A DNA stretch of 64,000 nucleotides, from the NCBI GenBank assembly GCA_017561885.1, contig JAFZBF010000008.1, forward strand, positions 1 through 64,000. The letters run 5' to 3'. This DNA is from Bacteroidales bacterium (GTDB lineage: Bacteria; Bacteroidota; Bacteroidia; Bacteroidales; UBA932). Of the stretch, positions 37,257-47,200 are shown piece after piece (the stretch's first letter is position 1; each line of letters begins with the position of its first letter). A program made the position numbers and the translations under genes. The notes beneath the pieces are model-generated. The model searched no databases. It was not told the DNA's origin and saw only the letters and a program-made list of their open reading frames with translations.

Positions 37257-37973
37257 ATGAAGTACAACAGAATATTGCTCAAACTCAGCGGCGAAGCCAT
37301 AGGCGGGCCGGACGGTCAGGGTCTTGACGAGCCCATACTGACCTCATATGCATCTCAGATCGCATCAGTAGTGCGCAGCGGCGTGCAGGTTGCGATAGTT
37401 ATCGGCGGCGGCAACATCTTCAGGGGTCTTGCCGGCGTAGACCAGGGTTTCGACCGCGTACGCGGCGACCAGATGGGAATGCTGGCCACAGTCATCAACA
37501 GCATCGCCCTGTCCATCTTCATCAAGAAGGCCGGAGTCCCTGCCGAAGTGTTCACCTCAACTCCCATGGAGCCGATGGCGAAATACTACAGGCGCGACGA
37601 AGCCGTTGAATTCATGGAGAAAGGCGGAGTTGCCATAATCGGCGGCGGCACAGGCAATCCCTTCTTCACCACCGACTCTGCCTCGGCCCTGCGTGCCTGC
37701 GAAATCAAGGCTGACGCACTGCTGAAAGGCACCAAGGTGGACGGAGTCTACGACAGCGACCCGAACAAGAACCCGGACGCAAAGAAATATACCACCCTGA
37801 CCTTCGACAAAGCCATAGCCGACGGACTCAAGGTGATGGACAGCACGGCATTCACTCTCTGCCGTGAGAACGATATGCCGATCATCGTTTTCAATATGAC
37901 CAAGGAAGGTTCCCTCGAGACCCTTGTGGTTGAAGGCAAGGACATCGGAACCGTAGTAAGCAACAAAAAATAA
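37257..37973 (+). CDS. pyrH: UMP kinase
   Basis: Phosphorylates UMP to UDP in pyrimidine synthesis. From ATG 37257 the 238-residue protein shows the amino-acid-kinase fold: YNRILLKLSGEAIGG, the phosphate-binding VIGGGNIFRG, GDQMGMLATVINSIAL and the nucleotide-binding GTGNPFFTTDSASALRA. The earlier in-frame start inside the U32 gene was rejected because it crosses the promoter box. frr follows after 13 bp, the classical order in bacteria. Confidence 0.97.
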   Translation: MKYNRILLKLSGEAIGGPDGQGLDEPILTSYASQIASVVRSGVQVAIVIGGGNIFRGLAGVDQGFDRVRGDQMGMLATVINSIALSIFIKKAGVPAEVFTSTPMEPMAKYYRRDEAVEFMEKGGVAIIGGGTGNPFFTTDSASALRACEIKADALLKGTKVDGVYDSDPNKNPDAKKYTTLTFDKAIADGLKVMDSTAFTLCRENDMPIIVFNMTKEGSLETLVVEGKDIGTVVSNKK

Positions 37974-37986
37974 AAAATATACCACT

Positions 37987-38550
37987 ATGATCGAGAAAGC
38001 AAAAACTGTCCTTGAGGACAGCAAGAAAAAGATGCAGGACGCGGTGACCCACCTCGACGAGGAACTGAAGACCTACCGCGCCGGCAAGGCCAATCCCGCA
38101 GTTTTCGCCAATGTACTGGTGAACTACTACGGCAGTATGACTCCCATTCCCCAGGTTGCCAGCATTTCTGTGCCTGACGCCAAGACTATGTTCATACAGC
38201 CTTGGGAAAGGAATATGATCGCTCCCATCGAGAAGGCCATCATGGATGCCAACATAGGTTTCACCCCCCAGAACAACGGTGAGATCATCCGTATCAACGT
38301 TCCGGCCCTCACCGAGGACCGCCGCCGCGAACTGGTCAAAAGGGCGAAAACCGAAGGCGAGACTGCCAAGGTAAGCATCCGCAACGTGCGTCGCGACGCC
38401 ATCAACGCTCTCAAGAAACTGCAGAAAGAAGGACTTCCCGAGGATGTCGAGAAAGACAGCGAAGAGGCTGTTCAGAAAGATACTGACATCTTCACCAAGA
38501 AAGTCGACGAGATTCTCGCAGCCAAGGAAAAAGAGATAATGACGGTTTAA
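37987..38550 (+). CDS. frr: Ribosome recycling factor
   Basis: RRF, with EF-G, splits the post-termination ribosome. The 187-residue protein has the three-helix bundle (LDEELKTYRAGKANPAVFAN, LVKRAKTEGETAKVSIRNVR) and the MFIQPWERNMIAPIEKAI inter-domain segment. Full length. It is coupled with pyrH upstream and is followed after 3 bp by holB. Confidence 0.97.
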   Translation: MIEKAKTVLEDSKKKMQDAVTHLDEELKTYRAGKANPAVFANVLVNYYGSMTPIPQVASISVPDAKTMFIQPWERNMIAPIEKAIMDANIGFTPQNNGEIIRINVPALTEDRRRELVKRAKTEGETAKVSIRNVRRDAINALKKLQKEGLPEDVEKDSEEAVQKDTDIFTKKVDEILAAKEKEIMTV

Positions 38551-38553
38551 TCC

Positions 38554-39687
38554 GTGCAGTTTGCTCAGATACACGGCAATGAAGCCCTGAAAGCCAATCT
38601 GGCCGGAATGGTCGACGGCGGTAAGATGGGTCACGCCCTCCTGTTTGTTGAAGAACAAGGGATGGGCGCGATTGCTTTTGCGCTGGCCCTGAGCCAATAT
38701 ATCAACTGCAGGGACCGCAGCGGCGGCGACAGCTGCGGAGTGTGCAACAGCTGCCACAAGCACGGCAAGCTGATCCATCCGGACGTACACTTCGTATTCC
38801 CGGTGGCTGCTGTATCTTCTCTAGGCGAATCCGAGAAGAAGCACCCGATATCGGACTACTTCCTGGACGGCTTCCGTTCGCTGGTAATCTCGAATCCCTA
38901 TTTCGACGAACGCGACCTTTTCGAGGCCATCGGTCTCGAGAACAAGGCGGGGAACATATCTGTGCACGAGGCAAGGGATATTATCTCCAAGCTTTCTCTC
39001 AAGCCTTATGAATCGGAGTACAAGGTAATGATCATCTACCTTGCGGAGAAGATGAATGCAGAGGCCTCCAACAAGCTGCTCAAGCTTCTGGAAGAGCCAC
39101 CCGAGGGCACATATTTCTTCCTTATATGCCACAAGCCGGACAAGCTTCTGCCGACAATCCTGTCCAGATGCCAGATCATAAGGCTTCAGCCGGATTCTCC
39201 GGAAGACATCTGTGACATCCTTTGCCGCGAGGAAAATGCCGACGCCGACCACGCCATGATAGCGGCGAAGATATCCAGAGGAAGTTACGGCAATGCGCTG
39301 AAGTTGCTGCGCGAGGAAGAGCTCGCTGACGAATACGCTTCGGACATTGAAGAGCTGCTGGATGCCGCCCTTGAGCACAATCTGACAAAACTCCTGTCGA
39401 TTGCAGAGTCCCTCTCCGGCCTGGGCCGGGAGAAGCAGAGAGATTTCTGCATCTTCGCGGAGAATTTTATTCGGAAAATATTTATGTTTGCAAACGGTGT
39501 CCCGCAGATATCATTCGCCCTGCGCGATGAATACAGCAACCTGGAACGGTATGCCGCCACGATAAAGAAGGACTTCTACCAGAAGGCTCTTTCGAACCTG
39601 GACACCGCGATGTCAGCGATAGAAAGCAACGTAAACGCCAAGCTTGTATTCGTTGACCTTTGCAACAGATTTTATTTATACATCTGA
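38554..39687 (+). CDS. holB: DNA polymerase III delta'-like subunit
   Basis: Clamp-loader subunit of the replicase. The 377-residue product uses a GTG start 3 bp after frr. It contains the zinc-finger cysteines CRDRSGGDSCGVCNSCHKH typical of delta'/DnaX N-terminal AAA+ domains, and the sensor region NKLLKLLEEPPEGTYFFLI followed by TILSRCQIIRL. The Walker A motif is degenerate (EEQGMGAIAFALAL), as is normal for the non-hydrolysing delta'. ricT follows after 2 bp. Confidence 0.9.
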   Translation: MQFAQIHGNEALKANLAGMVDGGKMGHALLFVEEQGMGAIAFALALSQYINCRDRSGGDSCGVCNSCHKHGKLIHPDVHFVFPVAAVSSLGESEKKHPISDYFLDGFRSLVISNPYFDERDLFEAIGLENKAGNISVHEARDIISKLSLKPYESEYKVMIIYLAEKMNAEASNKLLKLLEEPPEGTYFFLICHKPDKLLPTILSRCQIIRLQPDSPEDICDILCREENADADHAMIAAKISRGSYGNALKLLREEELADEYASDIEELLDAALEHNLTKLLSIAESLSGLGREKQRDFCIFAENFIRKIFMFANGVPQISFALRDEYSNLERYAATIKKDFYQKALSNLDTAMSAIESNVNAKLVFVDLCNRFYLYI

Positions 39688-39689
39688 AA

Positions 39690-40850
39690 ATGGGAAAAAA
39701 CAAAATATGTGATTGTTCCAGGGCCTGCACCGTCGAAAGGACCGACAGCAACGACCTGCTGATCGACTACAGTCTGGGATGCAGCAAGCTGGCTGCGTTC
39801 AACTGGCTGCAGGGCATCTATTCCGACACGTGCAAGGACCTGTTCGAGGTCCGTTTCAAGAACACTCACAAAGCTGTCTACCGCAACACTTCAGGTCTTC
39901 TGCTCAAGATCGGGGACATTGTGGTAGTTGAAGCCGCATACGGCCACGATGTCGGCATCATCAGTCTCGAAGGGCCCATCGTAGCCCGGCAGCTGGCACG
40001 CCATCACATCGACCCCTCTACTTACGAATTCAAGAAGATATACCGTAAGGCCAAGATTCTCGACATAGAAAGATGGCAGGAGGCTATCGCCAGGGAGCAC
40101 AAGACCATGATCCGCGCCCGGCAGCTGGCTGCCCGGCTTGGTCTGGAAATGAAAATCGGTGATGTGGAATTCCAGGGTGACGGTACCAAGGCCATATTCT
40201 ACTACATCGCTGATGAAAGGGTTGATTTCAGGCAGCTCATCAAGGATTTCGCAGCTGAATTCGGCATCCGCATCGAGATGAAGCAGATCGGAGCAAGACA
40301 GGAAGCCGGACTTATCGGCGGAATCGGCGTATGCGGAAGACCGCTGTGCTGCTCGTGCTATATGGCTGACTTCAATTCGATCACTACCCAGGCAGCACGG
40401 TGCCAGGACCTCTCCCTCAATCCTCAGAAACTGGCGGGCCAGTGCAGCAAGCTGAAATGCTGCATCAACTATGAGGCTTCTACCTACATCGACGCCCAGA
40501 GCAAGCTTCCCGTGGTAAGGGAGCCTCTTGAATTCAAAGACGGCACTGCCTGGCTGGTCAAGACTGACATACTCGGAGGTGTCATGTGGTTCTCCTATGA
40601 GAAGAACAGCCTGACCAACATATTCCCTCTGTCTCCTGATAATGTCAGGAAGATCCAGGCGCTCAACAAGAAAGGGAGCAAGCCTGAAAGCCTGCGTAAT
40701 TTCCAGGAGGATGACCGCAGGAAGGACGTTGAACCCGAAGCTGAATTCGTCAGTGCAGCCGGTGATGAAAGCATCACCCGCTTCGATGAGAGCAAGCGCA
40801 AATCCAGAAGACGCAAAAGCCGCAAGCATGGGCACAAGGAGGAAAAATAG
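39690..40850 (+). CDS. ricT: PSP1-domain protein RicT (YaaT) homologue
   Basis: RicT/YaaT proteins form Fe-S-containing regulatory complexes affecting RNA maturation in Firmicutes; the role in Bacteroidota is unsettled. The 386-residue product from ATG 39690 carries the PSP1 region. Its cysteines include CDCSRAC at the N-terminus and GVCGRPLCCSCYM with KLKCCINYEA in the core. The C-terminal tail (from about 330) is basic and low-complexity (KRKSRRRKSRKHGHKEEK). holB-ricT-gldH is the standard order in this phylum. The gldH start lies 23 bp inside its 3' end. Confidence 0.9.
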   Translation: MGKNKICDCSRACTVERTDSNDLLIDYSLGCSKLAAFNWLQGIYSDTCKDLFEVRFKNTHKAVYRNTSGLLLKIGDIVVVEAAYGHDVGIISLEGPIVARQLARHHIDPSTYEFKKIYRKAKILDIERWQEAIAREHKTMIRARQLAARLGLEMKIGDVEFQGDGTKAIFYYIADERVDFRQLIKDFAAEFGIRIEMKQIGARQEAGLIGGIGVCGRPLCCSCYMADFNSITTQAARCQDLSLNPQKLAGQCSKLKCCINYEASTYIDAQSKLPVVREPLEFKDGTAWLVKTDILGGVMWFSYEKNSLTNIFPLSPDNVRKIQALNKKGSKPESLRNFQEDDRRKDVEPEAEFVSAAGDESITRFDESKRKSRRRKSRKHGHKEEK

Positions 40851-41310
40851 CAGCATATTACTGCTTCTGTGCCTGTCTCTGCTGTCCTGCAACAAGCCTC
40901 AGGACAGTTATCAGTATGCTGTCCTGGACACTGACGGTATCAAGGAAGCTGTCTTTTACTTCGATATGGATTCGGCGGTCTCTTACTCCACTTTCTTCAG
41001 TTGCCGCTATGACCTGGGACAGATCGACACTGACAAGGTAAAACTGTTCATCAAAGCCACGTCTCCTGCCGGCTTCACCTACCGCGACACTGTCGTCTTT
41101 CCTCTGTACCGCTCTGCGGAGCAGGCGAAGGACGATCAATATACAAGATTCAACATCGAACAGAACTGGAACGCCAACATCGAGTGGACCTGGCGCGTAA
41201 ATGTCATCGGGAATGAATTTGGCCGCTGGACCGTCAGTGCCAGGCCGGAACGCTACACGGGACTCCATTCGCTCGGGTTCAGTTACAGTCCTTCAGGCAG
41301 AAAGAGATGA
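40828..41310 (+). CDS. gldH: Gliding-motility-type lipoprotein GldH
   Basis: The 160-residue lipoprotein has a basic start MGTRRKNSS and a lipobox LLSC (Cys21). A beta-rich domain follows with DLGQIDTDKVKLFIKATSP and YTRFNIEQNWNANIEWTWRV, matching GldH. In flavobacteria GldH is required for gliding, but non-motile Bacteroidales keep it, so a role in envelope or secretion biology is more likely here. No other gld genes are nearby. It overlaps ricT by 23 bp and joins trmB by an ATGA overlap. Confidence 0.85.
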   Translation: MGTRRKNSSILLLLCLSLLSCNKPQDSYQYAVLDTDGIKEAVFYFDMDSAVSYSTFFSCRYDLGQIDTDKVKLFIKATSPAGFTYRDTVVFPLYRSAEQAKDDQYTRFNIEQNWNANIEWTWRVNVIGNEFGRWTVSARPERYTGLHSLGFSYSPSGRKR

Positions 41311-41978
41311 GCGGGAAAAACAAGTTAGCCAAGTTCCGCGAGAACGAGACCTTCGCATGTCTGCTGCAGCCGTCGTCCGACGATATGCTTGCCGGCAATT
41401 TCCCTGTCAAGGGCCGCTGGAATTCCGAAGTATTCCACAACGACAATCCTATCGTGCTGGAACTGGGTTGCGGCCGGGGCGAATATACAGTAGCTCTTGC
41501 CGAACGCAACCCTGACATCAATTACATCGGCATCGACATAAAGGGCGCGAGGCTGTGGAAAGGGGCAAAATATGCCACCGAGCATGCTTTGGGAAATGTT
41601 GCGTTCCTGCGCACCCGCATCGATTTCATAAAGTCTGCTTTCGGACCCGACGAGGTCAGCGAGATCTGGATCACTTTCGCCGATCCACAACCCAAGAAGC
41701 CCGGCAAGAGACTCACTTCTCCCCTATTCCTCGACCGCTACCGCAGCTTCACGAAAAAAGGAGCCATCGTCCATCTCAAGACCGACAGCGTGCTGCTTTA
41801 CGAATCTTCTCTCGAAGTCGCCCAGGAGCAGAACCTCGAAATCCTCGAGTGCAACGCCGATATCTACGGCAGCGGCCGCGCCTGTGACCCCGACGACATC
41901 CTCTGCGTCAAGACCTATTACGAACAGATGTGGCTCGCCGAAGGCAAACCCATCACATATCTGGCGTTCAGGCTTTAG
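41307..41978 (+). CDS. trmB: tRNA (guanine-N7-)-methyltransferase
   Basis: TrmB makes m7G46 in the tRNA variable loop. The 223-residue protein has the SAM motif VLELGCGRGEYTVALAE and the DIKGARLWKGA segment. It also has the substrate-binding ITFADPQPKKPGKRLTSP with the catalytic Asp, and the C-terminal YYEQMWLAEGKPITYLAF. ATGA overlap with gldH. It is the last gene before a 326-bp non-coding stretch. Confidence 0.95.
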   Translation: MSGKNKLAKFRENETFACLLQPSSDDMLAGNFPVKGRWNSEVFHNDNPIVLELGCGRGEYTVALAERNPDINYIGIDIKGARLWKGAKYATEHALGNVAFLRTRIDFIKSAFGPDEVSEIWITFADPQPKKPGKRLTSPLFLDRYRSFTKKGAIVHLKTDSVLLYESSLEVAQEQNLEILECNADIYGSGRACDPDDILCVKTYYEQMWLAEGKPITYLAFRL

Positions 41979-42304
41979 TATTTCAGTAAGAGCGATTGTT
42001 CTTCCCGTCCACGTTTGGGGCCGTTTTTGTGGACGTGAACTGGATTCCTTCCCACTACGGTGCTGCACGGAAAGAAGGCCTTCGGGGGGTTCCGTGAGCT
42101 GCGCTCACTCCAATCCCTCCCACCACATACTTCGTCCTGCTTCGCAGAACTCGTCTGCGGCGGGTCCCTCCCTCTCTGCATGCCGAGGGCGGCCAGCCCC
42201 CGCTCAGGCCTTCTTTCCGATGCAGCTGCCTCCCTGCTTTCGAGTTCGCAACATTCCAGCTATTTTCATTAACTTAGTCCAAAGAAACCGATAAATACTA
42301 GGCT
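41979..42304. repeat. 326-bp non-coding segment with an inverted-repeat-bounded, hairpin-rich element
   Basis: Left arm GCTGCACGGAAAGAAGGCCT (42062-42081) and right arm 42206-42226 are exact reverse complements except for one extra base, and they bound about 165 bp. Inside are strong hairpins, such as GTGAGC-TGC-GCTCAC (42094-42108) and CTGC-TTC-GCAG, with pyrimidine-rich CCCTCC stretches between them. No protein-like frame is convincing. The composition resembles dispersed structured elements or small non-autonomous mobile elements, but no target duplication was found. The last ~60 bp before 42305 are AT-rich and probably hold the esterase promoter. Confidence 0.55.
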
Positions 42305-43741
42305 ATGCGTACCATTTCATTCTTTGCGGCGGTTATTATGGCCGTTGCGCTTGTCGGATGCAAACCGGCGAATCCAGTTCTTGAAATAGAGGGAGGTAAG
42401 ATCCAGGGGGTCGAATCTTCTGTCAAGGGAGTATATATCTACAAGGGTATTCCTTTTGCGGCGCCGCCTGTAGGGGACCTGCGCTGGAAGGAACCTCAGC
42501 CTGTAGTGCCTTGGGACGGTGTAAAGATTGCCGATACCTTCGGTCCCGGAGCGATGCAGGCAAAACACGACTCCAGCAATCCCTGGACCAGCGAATTCTA
42601 CTGGGAAGATCCAGAGTTCAGCGAGGACTGCCTGTATCTGAATGTGTGGACGCCTGCTCCGGGCAAGCCCGACAAGAAGCTGCCCGTGGCTATGTGGATC
42701 CATGGCGGAGCCTACACCGGAGGCTGGGGCTATGAGCCTGAGTTCGACGGCAAGGTATGGGCCGAAAAGGGTGTAGTTCTGGTTACAATCAATTATAGGC
42801 TCGGCATCTTCGGTTTTATGAACCATCCGCTTCTGGTGGAGGAGAGCCCGCACCACGTTTCCGGCAATTACGGCATCCTTGACCAGATTGCCGCACTGAA
42901 ATGGATATATGCCAACATCGCGCAGTTCGGCGGTGATCCGGAGAACATCACCATCTTCGGACAGAGCGCAGGCGCAGGCAGCGTCAAGACTCTCGTAGCT
43001 TCGCCGCTTACCGGCAACCTCATCAAGAAGGCAATCATCCAGAGCGGTGGCGGAGTGAACGTACGTCCTGCAGGAGCGCCTGCTGCCACACAGCCCACAG
43101 TTTCCCAGATGATTCTCCTTGGTGAAGCCTACAAGGCCGGTCTCGACTGGGCCGGTTATGACACTCTGGAGAAGATGCGCGCTGCTTCGGCCGCAGAACT
43201 GATGGCACTTCCTGCACGCTATACCGCAGAGACCGGCATCAATGTCCGTCTGTCTACATCTCCCGTCATAGACGGATATGTTTCGTCAGAAAGTTTCGAC
43301 ACTGCTGCATTGGAAGGCAGGATCAAGGACATCCCCTATATGATTGGCTACACGCGCGACGATATGGGCAATCCCGAGGAGGGCGTACGCCGTTTCTGCG
43401 AACTCCGCAGCGCTGCAGGCAAGCCTGTCTATGCCTACCAGTTCGCCCACGCCCTTCCGGACGATGAGGCGGGTTCGCACGATATGAAGGGCGCGTTCCA
43501 CTCTTCAGAACTATGGTATATGTTCAAGTCGCTGGACCGCGGCGACAGGCCGTTCACCAAGGCCGACTGGGAACTGGCAGAACACGTAGTCAGCTGCTGG
43601 ACCAATTTCGCAAAGACCGGAGACCCGGGTCTGGGCTGGAAGGCTTATACTCCGTCCGCACCCGACTTTATGGTATTCGACCTGAGTGCCGACGGCACAA
43701 AGGACGCTTCCGCAATGGGCGCTCCGCTGAAGCGGGAGTAG
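42305..43741 (+). CDS. Carboxylesterase family lipoprotein (type B)
   Basis: An alpha/beta-hydrolase expected to cleave carboxylic esters, possibly acyl groups on dietary polysaccharides. The 478 residues begin with a lipoprotein signal ending LVGC (Cys19). KGIPFAAPPVGDLRWK is the family N-terminal signature. The oxyanion segment is IHGGAYTGGWG, the nucleophile Ser221 lies in FGQSAGAGSV, and the catalytic His is in KGAFHSSELWYMF. The acid is probably in VIDGYVSSESF or just after it. It is a single gene bracketed by two unlike inverted-repeat segments, which suggests an inserted cargo gene, although codon use resembles its neighbours. Confidence 0.92.
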   Translation: MRTISFFAAVIMAVALVGCKPANPVLEIEGGKIQGVESSVKGVYIYKGIPFAAPPVGDLRWKEPQPVVPWDGVKIADTFGPGAMQAKHDSSNPWTSEFYWEDPEFSEDCLYLNVWTPAPGKPDKKLPVAMWIHGGAYTGGWGYEPEFDGKVWAEKGVVLVTINYRLGIFGFMNHPLLVEESPHHVSGNYGILDQIAALKWIYANIAQFGGDPENITIFGQSAGAGSVKTLVASPLTGNLIKKAIIQSGGGVNVRPAGAPAATQPTVSQMILLGEAYKAGLDWAGYDTLEKMRAASAAELMALPARYTAETGINVRLSTSPVIDGYVSSESFDTAALEGRIKDIPYMIGYTRDDMGNPEEGVRRFCELRSAAGKPVYAYQFAHALPDDEAGSHDMKGAFHSSELWYMFKSLDRGDRPFTKADWELAEHVVSCWTNFAKTGDPGLGWKAYTPSAPDFMVFDLSADGTKDASAMGAPLKRE

Positions 43742-43747
43742 GCCTTG

Positions 43748-43899
43748 AACCCGAAATTCACAAAGCAGGCTATACTGCCCTGGGAGCACTTGGCGGGCGG
43801 GAGCATCTGCTTTGTGCGCCAAAATTGCCGCAGAAAGCAGGTCGCACCACCTTGGAGGCATCTCTACGAGGAGGTCATCTGCTTTGTGAATTTTGGGTT
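43748..43899. repeat. 152-bp inverted-repeat element after the carboxylesterase gene
   Basis: Left arm 43748-43768 begins AACCCGAAATTCACAAAG. Right arm 43879-43899 is its reverse complement with one mismatch in 21. The heptamer-rich string CATCTGCTTTGTG occurs twice inside (43804-43816 and 43876-43888), and TTGGCG/CGCCAA can pair. It begins 6 bp after the esterase stop. No coding frame is convincing. A further small hairpin (CTTCGGC with GCTGAAG, about 43949-43972) lies before the PII-like gene. The arrangement suggests a MITE-like or attenuator-like element; the sequence does not decide which. Confidence 0.55.
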
Positions 43900-43991
43900 G
43901 GTGTAAGTGAGGGTGTAAATGAAGGAGTGGCAAAAGGACTCTTTGCCCCTTCGGCTTCGCTCAGGGCTGAAGGCTCAGGATGAAACAAGAG

Positions 43992-44285
43992 CTACACCAT
44001 CTGCTCGATGTTCCAGACGAAGGCGCGGACGCCGACGGCCTTGTTGCGGTTGTCGAGCTTGCGGACAGTCTGCAGGAGTTCGTCGACACGGTCATCTTCC
44101 ACGACAACCATCACCGCCGAATTCATTTCGGGCCAGGTGTGCGTGCCGCGACGAGGTTCGCCTGTCTTGGAACCGCGGCCCTGCACCTGCTCGAAAAGAG
44201 TGAAACCAGATATCTTGAGCTCGTCGAGCATATATTCCACACGCTCGGTATTAGCCTGGTTGAACACGATAAAAACACTCTTCAT
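43992..44285 (-). CDS. Small PII-like protein encoded in an RND efflux operon
   Basis: The 97-residue protein starts MKSVFIVFNQANTERVEYML and ends RKLDNRNKAVGVRAFVW, with a central flexible QGRGSKTGEPRRGTHTW segment. That pattern is of the PII/CutA ferredoxin-like fold with a T-loop-like insertion (QGRGSKTG resembles GQGxxxG-type ligand loops). Small PII-like proteins (for example DUF3240) are known beside metal-type RND pumps in other phyla. It is the last gene of the minus-strand TolC-MFP-RND operon, 3 bp after the pump, so it probably senses a ligand and modulates or reports on pump activity. Ligand unknown. Confidence 0.75.
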   Translation of the reverse strand: MKSVFIVFNQANTERVEYMLDELKISGFTLFEQVQGRGSKTGEPRRGTHTWPEMNSAVMVVVEDDRVDELLQTVRKLDNRNKAVGVRAFVWNIEQMV

Positions 44286-44288
44286 ATC

Positions 44289-47200
44289 CTATTCCTCCTC
44301 CTTGTCATCAGGTGAAAGTTGCATAAAGATGAAATTGCGACGGTTACGCTCCTGCTTGTTGCGGTCACTGTTCTTGCTCAGAACCGCATAGAATACAGGC
44401 ACCACGATCAGAGTCACGAAAGTCGAAACCAGCAGACCGCCGATAACCACGATACCCAGAGGATGCCACATCTCGCTGCCCTCGCCACGGCTCAACGCCA
44501 TAGGAAGCATACCGAGAATCGTCGTGAGAGCCGTCATCATCACAGGACGCAGACGAGAACGGCCAGACAGTGCGATAGCCTCAGAAAGCTCATATCCGCG
44601 GTCGCGCATCAAGTTGATGTAGTCCACCAGCACGATACCGTTCTTCACAACGATACCGATCAGCATCACCACTCCCAACGCCGCAATCATATCAAGTGTA
44701 GTTCCCGTTATCCAGAGCGCCAGGATCACACCCGTGATGGCGAACGGTATCGCCAGCAGGATGATCGCAGGCTTAGAGAACGACTCGAACTGAGAAGCCA
44801 TCACCACATAAACAAGCAAGATGATCAGCAGCGCAAGCGCGATGATATTGCCGAACATTTCCTGCTGGTCCTCAAGGTCACCGCCGATAGCCATCGTGAT
44901 ACCCTCAGGAACAGTCACCTGGCTGATGATACCCTGCACCTGCTGGGCGACCTGGCCCAGAGAACTGTTGAACGGCATCACGCTCACCGTCAGATAGCGC
45001 TGCCGGCTCTTTCGGTCTATGGTAGGCGGAGCGAAGTACTCCTCGAGAGACGCTATCTCGCTGAGCTTGATGATCTTGCCGGTAGCCGTAGGTATAGACA
45101 GGTTGGAAATGTCGCTGAGAGAGTTGCGGTCATCCTCGCGAAGGCGCACTACGATGTTATACTCCTCGCCGTCCTCCTTGAGATATCCGGAAGCCAGACC
45201 GCCGACACGGTTACGCACATAGGTAGAGACTGTAGCAGCGTTGAGGCCGAAAGACGAAGCCTTCTCCTTGTCGATGACAAGGTTCAGCTCAGGACGGTCC
45301 TTGTCGCGACTGATAGTCACGTCTCTCGCAGCCGGAACCTTCTCGACGATCAGGTTGCGGACCTGCTCGGCAAGCACGTTGGTCTCATCGAAACTGTATC
45401 CATAAATCTCCACATCGACGGTAGAACCTCCGCCACCGCCCATACCTCCCTGAGAGGTAACGCGCGAGCGGACAATCTCGGGATAATTCGCCAGTTCCTG
45501 ACGCACCACTTCCGCAATCTCTTCGATGGTGCGTGTCCTCTCGTATTTCTTGGTGCAGACAACCGTCATCTGGATGGAATTGTTCGTAGTAGACGAGAAT
45601 ATCGCACTCGTACCCGACTCGTCTGTGCTTCCCGCAGAAGTTGAAATCATCCTGACCTCAGGAACCAGTTCCTGAATCCTTCTCTCGATCGCACGGGCAG
45701 TCTTCAGAGTCTGCTCGATACGCGTACCGTTCTGAAGTTCGATAGTCGCACGGACACGGCCGTTGTCAGAATTCGGCATAAAGTCGGTACCGATCTGTCC
45801 GGTGCAGGCAGGAATCAGGGATGCGGCAAACAATCCGGCAAAGCCCAGAAGCGTCAGCGCCTTGTGACGCAGGCACACGCGCAGAGCGTTGGAATACCAG
45901 CCGTCGATCGCATCGAGGGCACGGCCCACAGTCTTTTCGAACAGAGTCTTTTTCTCAGATATTTCCTTGATATGTCCCGTCTCGTCAATCTCGACCTTCT
46001 TGGCCTTGAGCAGCTGAGAGCAGAGCATAGGAGTAAGCGAGATGGCCACCACGGTCGAGGTGCAGACCACTATCGTGACAATCCATCCCAGCTCCTTGAA
46101 GAGGATGCCCGCCATTCCGGTGAGCATAGTCAGCGGAACGAACACAGCCACGATTACGAGAGTGGTCGCGATAACTGACACCCACACCTCGTTGGTCGCA
46201 TAGATAGCAGCCTCGCGAGGGCTGGAACCTCTGTCTATATGTTTCGAAATGTTTTCAAGCACCACGATAGCATCATCCACCACCATACCGATTGCAACCG
46301 TCAACGAGCAGAGCGAGATGATGTTCAGCGAACTGCCGGTCAGCGCCAGATAGATGAACGCCACGATAAGCGCGATGGGGATGGTCAGGCCGATGATGAA
46401 GGTAGCCCTCCATTTGCCCAGGAAGATGAACACCACCAGCACTACGAACAGCAGCGCATAGAGAATGGACTTCTCCAGCGAAGTGATGGAGTTCTGGATT
46501 TCTTCCGATGAATCGTACACCACGTCGATGTTGATGTCGGAAGGCAGGTTTCTCTTCAGCCTGTTCATCGTCCTGTTCACATCACGGCAGATCTGCACCG
46601 TATTGGCACCTGTCTGCTTGGTGATCATCATCGTCACGGCGTCCGAACCGTTCACTTTCGAATCAAGGGTGAGGTCCTTGATAGTGTCACGTACTGCGGC
46701 GATATCCTTCACGAAAACTTTCGCTCCCGCAGGAGTCGTCGTCACCACCACGTTCGCAATCTCGTCGCTCTCCACATATTCACTGCGCACCTCGAGATTA
46801 TACTGTTCCTTGTCCATCTTGATGAGGCCGGAAGACAGGTTGAGGTTGTTGGAGGTAATCGCAGAGCTAACAGTCTCCAGAGGAATGCCGAAAGCGTCAA
46901 GCTTGTTCTGGTCGATGTCAACGTATACATAGCGGTCGGGAGCACCCATCACCGAAATATTGCCGATACCGTCCACGCGGTTCAACTGCGGAACCACGTC
47001 GTCGTTGAGAATCTTCTCAAGGCCGGAGTAACTCTCCCTGGCGGTAACCGCATATTCTATGATAGGCATAGCGCTCGAGCTGAACTTGAACAGATAGGGA
47101 TTGGTACAGCCGCTCGGCAGCGCATCCTTGAGCATATCCACGAATGAACGCACATCGTTCATCACCTCGTCGATGTCGGTACCCCATTCGAGCTCCAGCA

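Noticed and set aside
40828..41310. Evidence for gliding motility
   Set aside because: gldH alone is kept in many non-gliding Bacteroidales; no other gld, spr or por secretion core genes are in the window.
42060..42272. Short protein-like frames in the trmB-esterase gap
   Set aside because: Cys/Ser/Pro-rich translations come from the hairpin-rich repeat; several frames look equally open and none has a start context or domain.
44319..45644. 441-codon open frame on the plus strand
   Set aside because: Antisense to the RND pump gene; His/Arg/Gln-rich low-complexity translation typical of a shadow frame.
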